DNA of 64,000 nt. Origin: Flavobacterium chryseum (GTDB lineage Bacteria; Bacteroidota; Bacteroidia; Flavobacteriales; Flavobacteriaceae). Positions 47,968-56,510 of this stretch are shown piece by piece. The stretch's first letter is position 1, and the number at the start of each line of letters is the position of its first letter. The position numbers and the translations under genes are program-made. Below the pieces are notes generated by a model, which worked only from the letters and a program-made list of their open reading frames with translations, was not told the origin of the DNA and ran no database searches. Location: positions 124,001 through 188,000 of the forward strand of contig NZ_SNWW01000005.1 in the NCBI RefSeq assembly GCF_004362015.1. Reading direction: 5' to 3'.

Positions 47968-49020
47968 TTGAACGAAATTCAAAAATTAAAATTTGACATC
48001 AAACTTCAAAATCACATTTGGTTTTGGGGAAGCTATTTTACTCTTAATTTTCTAAGATGGGGAGCTTACTTTAATGATTATCCTTATTCATTTAAATCGA
48101 ATCTGATTGAATTTTCGTTACACATTCCGTTAGTGTATTTCAATCTTTTTGTACTTGTTCCCAAATTTGTTTTAAAACAGAAATACATTCAATATACATT
48201 TGCTTTGCTGTTGAGTTTGTTTGGAATTTATTTACTAAAAACCGCGCTTACTTATTATATTATTTCTGAAAATATTTGGCCAGAAGCAAATAGAGAATAT
48301 CATCCTTTTGAAATTAATCATATCGTAGCGGTTTGTATTGGAGAGCTTTATGTTTTAGCAATGGCTTCTTCTGTTTACCTTACTTTGACCTGGCTGCGAG
48401 AACGCGAAAGAAACAGATCGTTAAGAGAAAATCAGTTTAAAATCAAATTAAAATATCTTGAAAATCAAATTCAGCCGCATTTTTTCTTCAATACTTTAAA
48501 CAATCTGTACGCGTTATCATTAGAATCTTCAAATAAGGTTCCGGATGTAATTATTAAATTGTCAAATTTAATGGAGTACGTTTTATACGATGTAAAAGGA
48601 ACCAAATTTGTACCTCTGATAAAAGAAATAGATTACATTCAGAATTATATTGAAATTGAGAAGTTACGCTTTGAAAATGTAGAAGTTACCGTTAACCTTG
48701 AGTCTGACATTGAAGATGTTGTCGTTCCTCCGTTAATTTTTATTTCATTGGTGGAAAATGCTTTTAAACATGGTGGTTTAAATAATCCGAATTTAAAAAT
48801 TAAAATCAACTGTAAAGTTATAGACAATAAATTGTTAGATTTTGAAATCCTAAATAATTTTGTAATTTCACAAAGTCTTAATCCAAAAAGTGGTATTGGT
48901 TTGGTCAATACCAAAAAAAGATTGAAATTAATCTATAAAAACAATTTCAGCCTAAAACATAAAACTAAATTAAATTACTATATAATCCGTTTGCAAATAC
49001 CAATTCATAATGAAAATTAA
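47968..49020 (+). CDS. LytS-type sensor histidine kinase of the chitin locus
   Basis: 350 residues, started at a TTG (47968), since no ATG is near. About four membrane segments in the first 145 residues have only short outside loops, so there is no large periplasmic sensor domain. The kinase core is the LytS/YesM type (His_kinase family): QIQPHFFFNTLNNLY with His171, then an ATPase domain with VPPLIFISLVENAFKHG and GIGLVNTKKRL. It overlaps the regulator gene by 11 bases. It should respond to a signal made by chitin breakdown and phosphorylate its LytTR partner. This differs from the hybrid (HTCS) or sigma/anti-sigma control usual for such loci. Confidence 0.92.
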   Translation: MNEIQKLKFDIKLQNHIWFWGSYFTLNFLRWGAYFNDYPYSFKSNLIEFSLHIPLVYFNLFVLVPKFVLKQKYIQYTFALLLSLFGIYLLKTALTYYIISENIWPEANREYHPFEINHIVAVCIGELYVLAMASSVYLTLTWLRERERNRSLRENQFKIKLKYLENQIQPHFFFNTLNNLYALSLESSNKVPDVIIKLSNLMEYVLYDVKGTKFVPLIKEIDYIQNYIEIEKLRFENVEVTVNLESDIEDVVVPPLIFISLVENAFKHGGLNNPNLKIKINCKVIDNKLLDFEILNNFVISQSLNPKSGIGLVNTKKRLKLIYKNNFSLKHKTKLNYYIIRLQIPIHNEN

Positions 49021-49711
49021 ATGCGTACTGATTGATGATGAGCCTTTAGCTATCAAGGTCTTGCAAAATTATTTCAACAATTTTACAGATTTTGAGGTTA
49101 TTGGTACGTTCAATAATTCTCTTGAAGCACTTGATTTTATAAACAGTACGCCTGTTGACGCTGTCTTTCTGGACATCAATATGCCTATGATGACGGGATT
49201 TGAATTGATTAGTTTAATCGAAAACAAAACTAAAGTCATCATAACAACTGCTTTTAGAGAATTTGCTGCCGAAAGTTATGATCTGGATGTTTTGGATTAT
49301 TTAGTAAAACCTATTCCGCTTCCAAGATTTATAAAATGCATTAATAAAATCACAACCGAATACAATTTAAAAAACAATATTAAAGTAGAAACCACAAAAG
49401 GCGATTCTCATATTTTTATTAAAGTAGATAAAAAAATGATGAAAATTAATATTGAAGAAATCTTATTTGTAGAGGGAATGAAGGAATACATTAAGGTTGT
49501 CACTCCCGATAAAACCTACATTACACACAAATCCTTAACTTCTTTATCTGAAGAATTACCGGCAGATCGTTTCCTGAGAATTCATAAATCCTACGTTATT
49601 GCGCTCAATAAAGTAAAATCTATAGAAGGAAACCGAATTCAAATACAATCTTACACCATTCCTATTGGTAGAAATTACAGTAAAGATGTAAAAAACAAAA
49701 TTCTTGAATAA
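49010..49711 (+). CDS. LytTR response regulator of the chitin locus
   Basis: 233 residues. Receiver domain (1-120) with VLIDDEPLA, FLDINMPMM (Asp55) and YLVKPIPL; LytTR DNA-binding domain (about 132-233) with FIKVDKKMMKINIEEILFVEGMKEYIKV and FLRIHKSYVIALNKV. LytTR proteins bind pairs of short direct repeats about 21 bp apart on one face of DNA. Such repeats are found before both susC genes and, weaker, before the MFS gene. The ATG overlaps the kinase stop, so both are made together. Confidence 0.93.
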   Translation: MKIKCVLIDDEPLAIKVLQNYFNNFTDFEVIGTFNNSLEALDFINSTPVDAVFLDINMPMMTGFELISLIENKTKVIITTAFREFAAESYDLDVLDYLVKPIPLPRFIKCINKITTEYNLKNNIKVETTKGDSHIFIKVDKKMMKINIEEILFVEGMKEYIKVVTPDKTYITHKSLTSLSEELPADRFLRIHKSYVIALNKVKSIEGNRIQIQSYTIPIGRNYSKDVKNKILE

Positions 49712-49774
49712 AATACATTTCCATTTTTCGTTTTCTAACTCGGTAAAAATTAACACATTGTTGAAAAAATGATG

Positions 49775-49844
49775 CCGTTGGTTTAATTTTAACATTATTT
49801 GTGCCATTTTATTTTTTTTTAATATAGTTAACAAATATATTTAC
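49775..49844 (+). promoter_or_regulatory. Proposed operator and promoter of the MFS gene
   Basis: CCGTTGGT (49775-49782) and TTATTTGT (49796-49803), starts 21 bp apart, then 33 bases and TATATTTA (49837-49844). This is the susC layout with one extra base and a weaker second repeat. An upstream CGTTTTC (49729-49735) and CGGTAAAA (49741-49748) recall the palindrome only loosely. Confidence 0.5.
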
Positions 49845-49889
49845 GGTCTTCAAAAAACAATAAAATAAAAAATTAACCTTATTAAAATT

Positions 49890-51344
49890 ATGAGTTCAGA
49901 AAATGTACAAACCAAATGGGGCCAGTTTATTCCCTTAGTTATCGTATTCTTCTTTTGGGGCTTTGTTGCTGCCAGCAATGATATCTTAATTCCTGTTTTT
50001 AAAACAGCTTTTAATCTGTCACAAGGAGAAAGTCAATTAGTATCATTAGCTTTTTATATTGCTTATACAGTAGGATCGCTGATTTATATGGGAATTTCCG
50101 TTTTAATCAAAGAAGATTTAGTGAATAAAATTGGCTACAAAAATGGTCTGTCATTAGGTTTGCTTATTTCTGCACTTGGAACATTATTGTTTTATCCTGC
50201 TGCAAATACAGGCTCATTTCCTTTAATGTTGTCAGGTTTATTCATCGTTGCACTTGGTTTTTCATTACAACAAACGGTTGCAAATCCTTTAGCAATTGCA
50301 CTTGGACCAATTAAAACTGGATCTCAACGTTTAACTTTAGCGGGAGGAATCAACAATTTAGGAACTACAATCGGACCGTTAATTGTAACTTTTGCTATTT
50401 TCGGATCAAGTACTGGAGCTTCTACTCTAAGTATCGAAAGCGTTAAAATTCCTTATTTAATATTAGGTTTAGCGTTTTTATTAGTTGCTATTTTATTAAA
50501 ATTCTCTTCTTTACCGGACAGACCGGCTTTAATCGAAGAAGAAATTGCAGCAGACGGTACAACTGCAAAAAAATCTGCATTGCAATATCCACAATTAGTA
50601 ATGGGAATGATCGCTATCTTCCTTTACGTTGGTGTTGAAGTTTCTACAGCAAGTAATTTACCTGCTTACATGGAATCTATTATAAACGCGAAAACTGGTC
50701 TTATCTACACTTTACAAGAAATTTCTCCTTATATTTCTCTTTACTGGGCGAGTTTAATGATCGGCCGCTGGACAGGAGCTATTGAAGCTTTTACAGAAAA
50801 AGCAAGCTTACAACAAATATTACGTTTCGTTGCACCGTATTTAGCTTTTGGAGTATTCTTAGCGGTAAATGCAATTGCAAAACACGATTTAACTCCATTT
50901 TATGTATACGGTTTAATTATCTTGGTGTTAATTGCTGCAGATATTGCGAGCAAAGGAAATCCTGCAAGAATGTTGCTTATATTCTCTATACTAGGAATTG
51001 TTGCTTTAGCTGTTGGAATGTCAACTAATGGTATTGTGAGTATTTATGCTTTTACAAGTGTTGGCTTATTCTGTAGTACACTTTGGCCTTGTATTTTTAC
51101 ATTAGCGGTAAGCGGATTAGGAAAAAATACAAGTCAGGGAAGCAGCTTCTTAATCATGATGATTATGGGTGGTGGAGTTGTGAGCTGGTTACAAGGTTTT
51201 ATTTCTGAGCATATTGGTATTCACGCTAGTTATTTAGTTGGAGTTTTATGTTTTGCTTATCTTGCATTTTATGCTTGGAGCGTAAGCGGAATTCTTAGAA
51301 AACAAGGAATTAGCTTTGACAAAAAACTTTCAGGAGGTCACTAA
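49890..51344 (+). CDS. MFS sugar transporter (NagP-like, likely GlcNAc importer)
   Basis: 484 residues with about 12 membrane segments. It belongs to the FHS (fucose/glucose-galactose) branch of MFS: FFFWGFVAASNDILIPVFK near the start, GIYEV-type linker replaced by a short polar loop near residue 215, and FALG-type LALGLQ pattern. In chitin-degrading bacteria this branch supplies the GlcNAc carrier NagP. Here it follows the regulator gene, in the same direction, and has its own proposed operator, so it is likely the inner-membrane importer of GlcNAc for this locus. A kinase for GlcNAc is not in the window. Confidence 0.85.
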   Translation: MSSENVQTKWGQFIPLVIVFFFWGFVAASNDILIPVFKTAFNLSQGESQLVSLAFYIAYTVGSLIYMGISVLIKEDLVNKIGYKNGLSLGLLISALGTLLFYPAANTGSFPLMLSGLFIVALGFSLQQTVANPLAIALGPIKTGSQRLTLAGGINNLGTTIGPLIVTFAIFGSSTGASTLSIESVKIPYLILGLAFLLVAILLKFSSLPDRPALIEEEIAADGTTAKKSALQYPQLVMGMIAIFLYVGVEVSTASNLPAYMESIINAKTGLIYTLQEISPYISLYWASLMIGRWTGAIEAFTEKASLQQILRFVAPYLAFGVFLAVNAIAKHDLTPFYVYGLIILVLIAADIASKGNPARMLLIFSILGIVALAVGMSTNGIVSIYAFTSVGLFCSTLWPCIFTLAVSGLGKNTSQGSSFLIMMIMGGGVVSWLQGFISEHIGIHASYLVGVLCFAYLAFYAWSVSGILRKQGISFDKKLSGGH

Positions 51345-51368
51345 AACTGAATAAAAAAATAATTAAAA

Positions 51369-51412
51369 AATCCCAAATCCCAATATGTAAATTGGAATTT
51401 GGGATTTTTTTT
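51369..51412 (+). terminator. Terminator of the MFS gene
   Basis: A long stem with one mismatch (51369-51384 and 51391-51406), a short loop, and T8. It lies 25 bases after the stop and ends the chitin locus on this side. Confidence 0.9.
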
Positions 51413-51428
51413 ATTGGCTTTTTAAATT

Positions 51429-51923
51429 TTACTTAGCAGTTAAAACTGCCTGTATGTTCTTCTTGAATATAGCTTTATTTTTATCAGATATGTCGTAAAC
51501 AACATCTTTATCTGCATGCACAATAACCTTGTCGATATTTGCATCTTCAAGCGCTTTCGGGTTTTTTATTCTTAAAGTACAAGCTCCATCAAAATAACCA
51601 TCATCTTCGACTATTTGTCTGGCTTCGATAACGGTTCCATCCTCTAATACTGCGGAAATCGTCATGTGATCATTTAAGGTTTTAGAATAAAAACCATCCA
51701 TAACTAATAATAGTCGGTATGAATTTTTCATTTCCGGACCTTTAAATTCATGACGTGTAAAATTATAACGTAAACCTTTTGCCAGCGTCTGAAATTTTAC
51801 AGTACAATCTAATTCAAAAGTGGCGACATCGCCAGCTTCATTAACACTTTTTAAAACTTTGGCCTGTGCATTTGCATTTAAACCAGCCACTAAAAATACT
51901 ACGATTACAATTACTTTTTTCAT
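51429..51923 (-). CDS. Periplasmic protein of unknown function
   Basis: 164 residues from the Met at 51923 (frame opens 15 codons earlier, inside a weakly hydrophobic run). MKKVIVIVVFLVAGLNANAQ is a clear signal peptide. The mature part is beta-rich (VATFELDCTVKFQ, SYRLLLVMDGFY, ISAVLEDGTVIEARQIV) with two cysteines. I do not recognise a family. It is convergent with the MFS gene and lies downstream of fsa, which has its own terminator in between. Confidence 0.6.
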   Translation of the reverse strand: MKKVIVIVVFLVAGLNANAQAKVLKSVNEAGDVATFELDCTVKFQTLAKGLRYNFTRHEFKGPEMKNSYRLLLVMDGFYSKTLNDHMTISAVLEDGTVIEARQIVEDDGYFDGACTLRIKNPKALEDANIDKVIVHADKDVVYDISDKNKAIFKKNIQAVLTAK

Positions 51924-51952
51924 ATGTGCTTCGTTTTGAGACATATAAAAGT

Positions 51953-51989
51953 AAAAAAAAATCGCCATTTTCTGATAAAAATGACGATT
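51953..51989 (-). terminator. Terminator of fsa
   Basis: On the minus strand: a stem AATCG/CGATT extended by CATTTT/AAAATG with one mismatch, a 6-base loop, then T8. It lies 21 bases after the fsa stop. Confidence 0.85.
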
Positions 51990-52010
51990 AATATATTGTG
52001 TTTAAGTATT

Positions 52011-52667
52011 TTACTTATTTCCTTTTTCGAAATCAGCAACAAACTGAGCCAATCCGATATCTGTTAATGGGTGTTTCAACAAACCATAAATTGCAGAAAG
52101 TGGTCCGGTCATAACATCAGCACCAATTTTAGCACAGTTTACAATATGCATGGTGTGACGTACAGAAGCTGCTAAAATTTGAGTTTCGTAACCGTAGTTA
52201 TCGTAAACTTCTCTAATTTCCTGAATTAAGTTTAAACCATCAGTAGAAACATCATCTAAACGACCAATAAACGGAGAAACATAAGTTGCTCCCGCTTTTG
52301 CAGCCAATAATGCCTGACCTACAGAAAATACAAGTGTAACATTTGTTTTAATTCCTTTATCAGAGAAATATTTCGCAGCCATAACACCTTCTTTTGTCAT
52401 TGGCAATTTTACTACGATCTGATCATGCAATTCAGCCAATTCTTCACCTTCTTTGATCATTCCGTCATAATCCAGCGCATTTACTTCAGCACTTACATCA
52501 CCGTCAACAAGGTTGCAAATGTCCACATAATGCTTTAAGATATTGTTTTTTCCGGTAATACCTTCTTTCGCCATCAAAGACGGGTTAGTCGTTACACCAT
52601 CTAAAACACCTAAAGCCTGTGCTTCTTTAATCTGAGCTAAATTAGCTGTGTCAATAAAAAATTTCAT
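52011..52667 (-). CDS. fsa: Fructose-6-phosphate aldolase/transaldolase (TalC/FSA-like)
   Basis: 218 residues from the Met at 52667, giving the family start [13 protein letters not shown]; the frame opens ten codons earlier. [29 protein letters not shown] (Schiff-base Lys region), [32 protein letters not shown] and [24 protein letters not shown] are the TalC/MipB signature set. Short proteins of this type serve either as transaldolase in the pentose phosphate pathway or as F6P aldolase; transaldolase is more likely in this phylum. Confidence 0.93.
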   Translation of the reverse strand: MKFFIDTANLAQIKEAQALGVLDGVTTNPSLMAKEGITGKNNILKHYVDICNLVDGDVSAEVNALDYDGMIKEGEELAELHDQIVVKLPMTKEGVMAAKYFSDKGIKTNVTLVFSVGQALLAAKAGATYVSPFIGRLDDVSTDGLNLIQEIREVYDNYGYETQILAASVRHTMHIVNCAKIGADVMTGPLSAIYGLLKHPLTDIGLAQFVADFEKGNK

Positions 52668-52740
52668 ATTATATCTATTTAATTGTGTTGGTTTCAAAAA
52701 TAAATTTTACGTAAAGCAATCCCTCACGTAAATTTCGGTG

Positions 52741-52748
52741 CAAAATTA
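52741..52748 (-). promoter_or_regulatory. -7 element of fsa
   Basis: TAATTTTG on the minus strand matches TAnnTTTG and lies 73 bases before the start codon. A TTG at standard spacing is not present. Confidence 0.5.
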
Positions 52749-52864
52749 CAACTTATAATTTTCAAAAATTAAAATGTCAAAAATAATTATAAAATTTCAT
52801 TACTAAAATCAACAAAACCTTTAGCAAAAAATTTGTAATTTTAAAAAATAAAATATCCCCCAAA

Positions 52865-54181
52865 GTGTTAGAACAAAATTTTCAACAAGACGTTACCAAT
52901 ATTCAAAATATATCAATTGTTCCAAAATTACTGGATGTAATCTCCCAAACTACCGGAATGGGTTTTGTAGCAGTAGCGAGAGTTACTGAAGACAGATGGA
53001 TCACTTGTAGTGTTTTGGATAATGTAGAATTCGGTTTAAAACCTACAGATGAACTACAGGTAAAAACAACAATTTGCGATGATATACGCAAAAACTACAG
53101 AGCCGTAATAATCGATGATGTCAATAAAGATGATGAATACCGAAATCATCACACACCGGCAATGTATCATTTTCAAAGTTACATTTCGATGCCTATTATG
53201 CGCGTCGACGGAAGTTTTTTCGGTACATTATGCGCTATAGATCCTAAACCAAATAGTTTAAACACATTCAAAGTTCGTGAAATGTTTAGTTTATTTGCCG
53301 AGTTAATATCGTTTCACCTAACTGCTATTGAAAAAGAAATTGAAAGCAAAACATCTTTAGAACAAAAGAGTAATCTTCTTGCTAAAACAGAAGTTGAAAA
53401 ATTAGAGGTTGAAAAACTAAAAATAAATATTGAAAAAAAACTGATAGAAAAAAACATTTCTCTTGAAAAAATGAATGATGAACTTGAAGCTTTCAATTAT
53501 ATTTCAAGCCACGATCTTCAGGAACCTTTAAGAAAAATTCAGCTTTTTACAGATATTATCGAACGTGACGAAGCCAAAAATCTATCGGAAAAAGGCATAA
53601 TGGCATTTGATAAAATCCGAACTTCTGCATATAGAATGCAAAATTTAATAAATGATCTTCTTATCTATTCTAAAACTAAATTTGACGAACGAAAATTTGA
53701 GTTAAAAGACCTTACTTCTATCGCAAATGATGTAATTGAAGATCTTACGGAAGAAGTAGAAAATAAAAATGTAGCCTTTGAAATAGAAAATTTAGGCATG
53801 CTGCATGTAATCGAATTTCAGTTCAGACAATTATTATACAACCTGATAAGTAATTCGCTAAAATTCTCGATTCCAGATAAAAAGCTAATCATTTCTATAA
53901 CTTCGAAGATTGTAAATAGTGCTGAATTGAGCTATGACCAACTTTTACCAAATACACAATATTGCAAAATAACCGTGGCTGATAATGGTATTGGATTTGA
54001 CCAGTCTCACAATGAAAAAATATTTGGTCTCTTTCAGGCTTTGCATACAAAACCCACCAAAAGTACCGGAATTGGACTTACAATTGTAAAACGAATTGTA
54101 GAAAACCACAAAGGTTTCATCAAAGCAGAAGGCGTTTTGAATGAAGGAGCAAAATTTGATATTTTTATTCCAATGGAATAA
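52865..54181 (+). CDS. GAF-domain sensor histidine kinase
   Basis: 438 residues, started at GTG (52865) because no ATG lies near. GAF domain (about 15-165) with a conserved DDV...YRNHHTPAMYHFQSYISMPI pattern, a coiled-coil linker (about 168-205, Glu/Lys rich), HisKA (NYISSHDLQEPLRKI, His216), and HATPase (about 320-438: FRQLLYNLISNSLKFS, DNGIGFD, KSTGIGLTIVKRIVE). It has no membrane segment, so it senses inside the cell, similar to phytochrome-type kinases. No response-regulator gene is next to it. It is convergent with the SDR gene, 27 bases apart. Confidence 0.9.
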   Translation: MLEQNFQQDVTNIQNISIVPKLLDVISQTTGMGFVAVARVTEDRWITCSVLDNVEFGLKPTDELQVKTTICDDIRKNYRAVIIDDVNKDDEYRNHHTPAMYHFQSYISMPIMRVDGSFFGTLCAIDPKPNSLNTFKVREMFSLFAELISFHLTAIEKEIESKTSLEQKSNLLAKTEVEKLEVEKLKINIEKKLIEKNISLEKMNDELEAFNYISSHDLQEPLRKIQLFTDIIERDEAKNLSEKGIMAFDKIRTSAYRMQNLINDLLIYSKTKFDERKFELKDLTSIANDVIEDLTEEVENKNVAFEIENLGMLHVIEFQFRQLLYNLISNSLKFSIPDKKLIISITSKIVNSAELSYDQLLPNTQYCKITVADNGIGFDQSHNEKIFGLFQALHTKPTKSTGIGLTIVKRIVENHKGFIKAEGVLNEGAKFDIFIPME

Positions 54182-54208
54182 TTTCAAAAATTGCTCCGAT
54201 ATGCTTTA

Positions 54209-55012
54209 TTACAATTTATAGTGATTCATTAACATTTTCTCATAAACCTTATCTGGTAGTGCACGCTTTAAAACAATTGAAAACTTCTGCATAAAAACAC
54301 CCACTTTATAATGCACTTTTGGGCTTTTTTGTTGCATGATTTTATAAACTGCTTCTGCCATTTCGTTTGGATTGCTTCCTGCATCAACATGTTCGTTCAT
54401 TGTTGCCAATACATTTCCGTAAACTTTTTCGTAAGCAGATCCCGGAATAACAGGCGCATGATAACGTCCTGAAGCAATATTAGTGGCAAAATCGCCTGGA
54501 GCAACATTTGTGATTTCGATTCCAAATGACTTTACTTCCATTCTTAAAGCTTCGGTAATTAATTCTAAAGCTCCTTTTGATGCAGAATAAACGCTTCTGT
54601 AAGGCAATCCCATATAACCGGCAATCGAAGTAATATTGATAATTAAACCTGATTTTTGTTCACGCATTTGTGGCAAAACGGCTTTCATAACCTCAATGGG
54701 TCCAAAAAAGTTGGTTTCGAAGTTGTTTTTGATTTCTTCCGTCGGAATTTCTTCTAAAGGTCCGGTAATTCCAACTCCCGCATTATTAATCACAACATCT
54801 AATCGTCCTGATGTTGCTATAATTTTTGCTACAGCAGATTGAATTGATTCAGTATTTCTAACATCTAAAGCCACAAGTGGAAAAATAGAATTTAATACTT
54901 TTTCAGGATTTCGGCTTGTTCCGTAAACTACAAAACCTTTTTGATGCAAAAATTCTCCAATAGATTTTCCGATCCCTGAAGATCCTCCGGTAATTAAAAC
55001 GACTTTACTCAT
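54209..55012 (-). CDS. Short-chain dehydrogenase/reductase
   Basis: 267 residues. NAD(P)-binding TGGSSGIGKSIG near residue 8, NNAGVGITGPLEE near 86, the catalytic Ser in ITSIAGYMGLPYRS and YSASKGALE near 150 (Tyr-x3-Lys). The length and C-terminal helix (KFSIVLKRALPDKVYEKMLMNHY) fit classical SDR oxidoreductases of broad substrate range. The substrate cannot be read from sequence. It stands alone. Confidence 0.9.
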   Translation of the reverse strand: MSKVVLITGGSSGIGKSIGEFLHQKGFVVYGTSRNPEKVLNSIFPLVALDVRNTESIQSAVAKIIATSGRLDVVINNAGVGITGPLEEIPTEEIKNNFETNFFGPIEVMKAVLPQMREQKSGLIINITSIAGYMGLPYRSVYSASKGALELITEALRMEVKSFGIEITNVAPGDFATNIASGRYHAPVIPGSAYEKVYGNVLATMNEHVDAGSNPNEMAEAVYKIMQQKSPKVHYKVGVFMQKFSIVLKRALPDKVYEKMLMNHYKL

Positions 55013-55186
55013 TTCTAAGTTAGATGTTAAATGTTATAAGTTAAATGTGATTGTCTATAAATTAGATTTGATGCTTTAGGTAAAACTTCTCACCTCTTAC
55101 ATAAATTCTACTTCCGACAGGGGTAAAAATAAAAAAATCCTCCATAAGGAAGACTAGTTTTGTGTAAATTCTAAAAAATAAAAAAT

Positions 55187-55279
55187 GGCAAGCGACCTAC
55201 ATCGCACCGCTCAACCACGTACCCTTGCTATGTTCCCATCCTGGGGGAGTCTGCAGGAGCTGGTCGTGTAGGACTTGCC
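55187..55279 (-). ncRNA. ffs: Signal recognition particle RNA, small bacterial type
   Basis: On the minus strand the ends pair (GGCAAG with CTTGCC) and the middle holds CCCCCAGGATGGGAACATAGCA, the SRP domain IV hairpin with a GGAA tetraloop and the conserved internal loop. The 93-base length is right for a 4.5S-type RNA. It is followed by a T-rich run at 55174-55186 that ends transcription, and preceded by a full consensus promoter. It is a small stable RNA that pairs with Ffh to target membrane proteins. Confidence 0.88.
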
Positions 55280-55283
55280 GGTG

Positions 55284-55313
55284 CAAATATACAATCTTTT
55301 TATATTTTTGCAA
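55284..55313 (-). promoter_or_regulatory. Consensus promoter of ffs
   Basis: On the minus strand TTG at 55313-55311, exactly 19 bases, TATATTTG at 55291-55284. It directly abuts the RNA start. On the plus strand TATTTTTG at 55303-55310 overlaps it and may be the -7 box of the next gene, so the two promoters share DNA. Confidence 0.8.
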
Positions 55314-55368
55314 GAGCTTTGTTGCTATAAAAATATCGTCGTATATTGGCTTATTCAAATTTTTAACT

Positions 55369-56418
55369 ATGAAAAAATATAACTTCCTAACTGTCATTTT
55401 ATTAGGAATCACATTAATTGGATGTGGAGATACAAAAAAAGGTGAAAATTCTTTATTTACCATCGATGATTCGGCTTTTCCTGCACATTTTTTGTCACAG
55501 GAAGCAGTTTCTATAGGTATTTTAAACCCAAATTCGAAAGAAGTTGATAGCATTGCCTACTTCGTAAACGACAAAAAAGTGGGAAGTAAAAAAGGGTCTG
55601 AGAAATTTAAATTTGAGTTAAAAGATCAAAAACTAGGTTATCAATATCTAAAAGCTACCGTTTATTTTGGAAGTGATTCATCTGACGCTACTAAAAGAAT
55701 CGAATTAGTTTCGAATGTTGAACCAAAATTATTGAGTTACAAAATTGTAAATACATATCCTCACGATACAAAAGCTTTTACCGAAGGTTTAGAATTTCAT
55801 GATGACGTTTTATTCGAAAGTACAGGTCAAAAAGGAGATTCTTATTTTAGATCTGTCGATTATAAAACCGGAAAAGTAATTAAACAAGTTGATCTTGGAA
55901 AAGAATATTTTGGTGAAGGAATTACTTTTCTTAATGGAAAATTATTTCAATTAACATGGCAGGAAAAAACAGGTTTTATCTATGATGCTAAAACTTTGAA
56001 ACTGGAAAAAACTTTTAAATACGACAAAGAAATTGAAGGTTGGGGAATGACAAATGACGGAAAATATATCTATCGTTCTGACGGAACAGAAAAAATCTGG
56101 AAAATGGAACCGGAGACCCAAAAATTGATTGATTATATTAATGTTTATTCGGGAACTTCAAAAATAAAAGCGATCAATGAACTGGAATACATTAACGGAA
56201 AATTCTATGTAAATGTTTGGCAAAAAGATGCGATTGCAGTTGTAAATCCAATTTCGGGGGCTGTTGAAGGAATTCTAAACATGTCCGGTTTACGTAAATT
56301 CATAAAACATCCGGAAGCTGAAGTTTTAAACGGAATTGCCTACAACCCAAAAACCAAAACTATTTTTGTTACAGGTAAATATTGGGAAAAAATGTTCGAA
56401 ATAACCGTTTCAGAATAG
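55369..56418 (+). CDS. Glutaminyl-peptide cyclotransferase, lipoprotein
   Basis: 349 residues from the Met at 55369; the longer frame upstream overlaps the SRP RNA and is rejected. MKKYNFLTVILLGITLIGC is a lipoprotein signal with Cys at residue 19. An Ig-like part (about 40-110) is followed by a beta-propeller of the plant/bacterial glutaminyl cyclase type (about 115-349): YPHDTKAFTEGLEF, YFGEGITFL, LTWQEKTGFIYD, GWGMTNDGKYIYRSDGT, AINELEYINGKFYVNVWQKD, KHPEAEVLNGIAYNP. It converts N-terminal Gln of exported proteins to pyroglutamate, which fits T9SS substrates that often begin with Gln after signal cleavage. Confidence 0.92.
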   Translation: MKKYNFLTVILLGITLIGCGDTKKGENSLFTIDDSAFPAHFLSQEAVSIGILNPNSKEVDSIAYFVNDKKVGSKKGSEKFKFELKDQKLGYQYLKATVYFGSDSSDATKRIELVSNVEPKLLSYKIVNTYPHDTKAFTEGLEFHDDVLFESTGQKGDSYFRSVDYKTGKVIKQVDLGKEYFGEGITFLNGKLFQLTWQEKTGFIYDAKTLKLEKTFKYDKEIEGWGMTNDGKYIYRSDGTEKIWKMEPETQKLIDYINVYSGTSKIKAINELEYINGKFYVNVWQKDAIAVVNPISGAVEGILNMSGLRKFIKHPEAEVLNGIAYNPKTKTIFVTGKYWEKMFEITVSE

Positions 56419-56439
56419 GATTATATATTAATACAAACG

Positions 56440-56485
56440 AATTTCACAAATTATCACAAATCAATTCGTGCTAATTTGTGAAATT
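56440..56485 (+). repeat. Inverted repeat between cyclotransferase and hutI
   Basis: A perfect 14-bp inverted repeat (56440-56453 and 56472-56485) around an 18-base loop. The ATTCGTG-x-TAATTTGTG word is a known-looking dispersed intergenic repeat type. It may also fold at the end of the cyclotransferase transcript; no T-run follows. Confidence 0.65.
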
Positions 56486-56510
56486 TGTGTTTTATAATAA
56501 AAGCTATATA

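Noticed and set aside
55225..55368. N-terminal extension of the cyclotransferase frame
   Set aside because: It overlaps the SRP RNA gene and its promoter; the Met at 55369 gives a proper lipoprotein signal.
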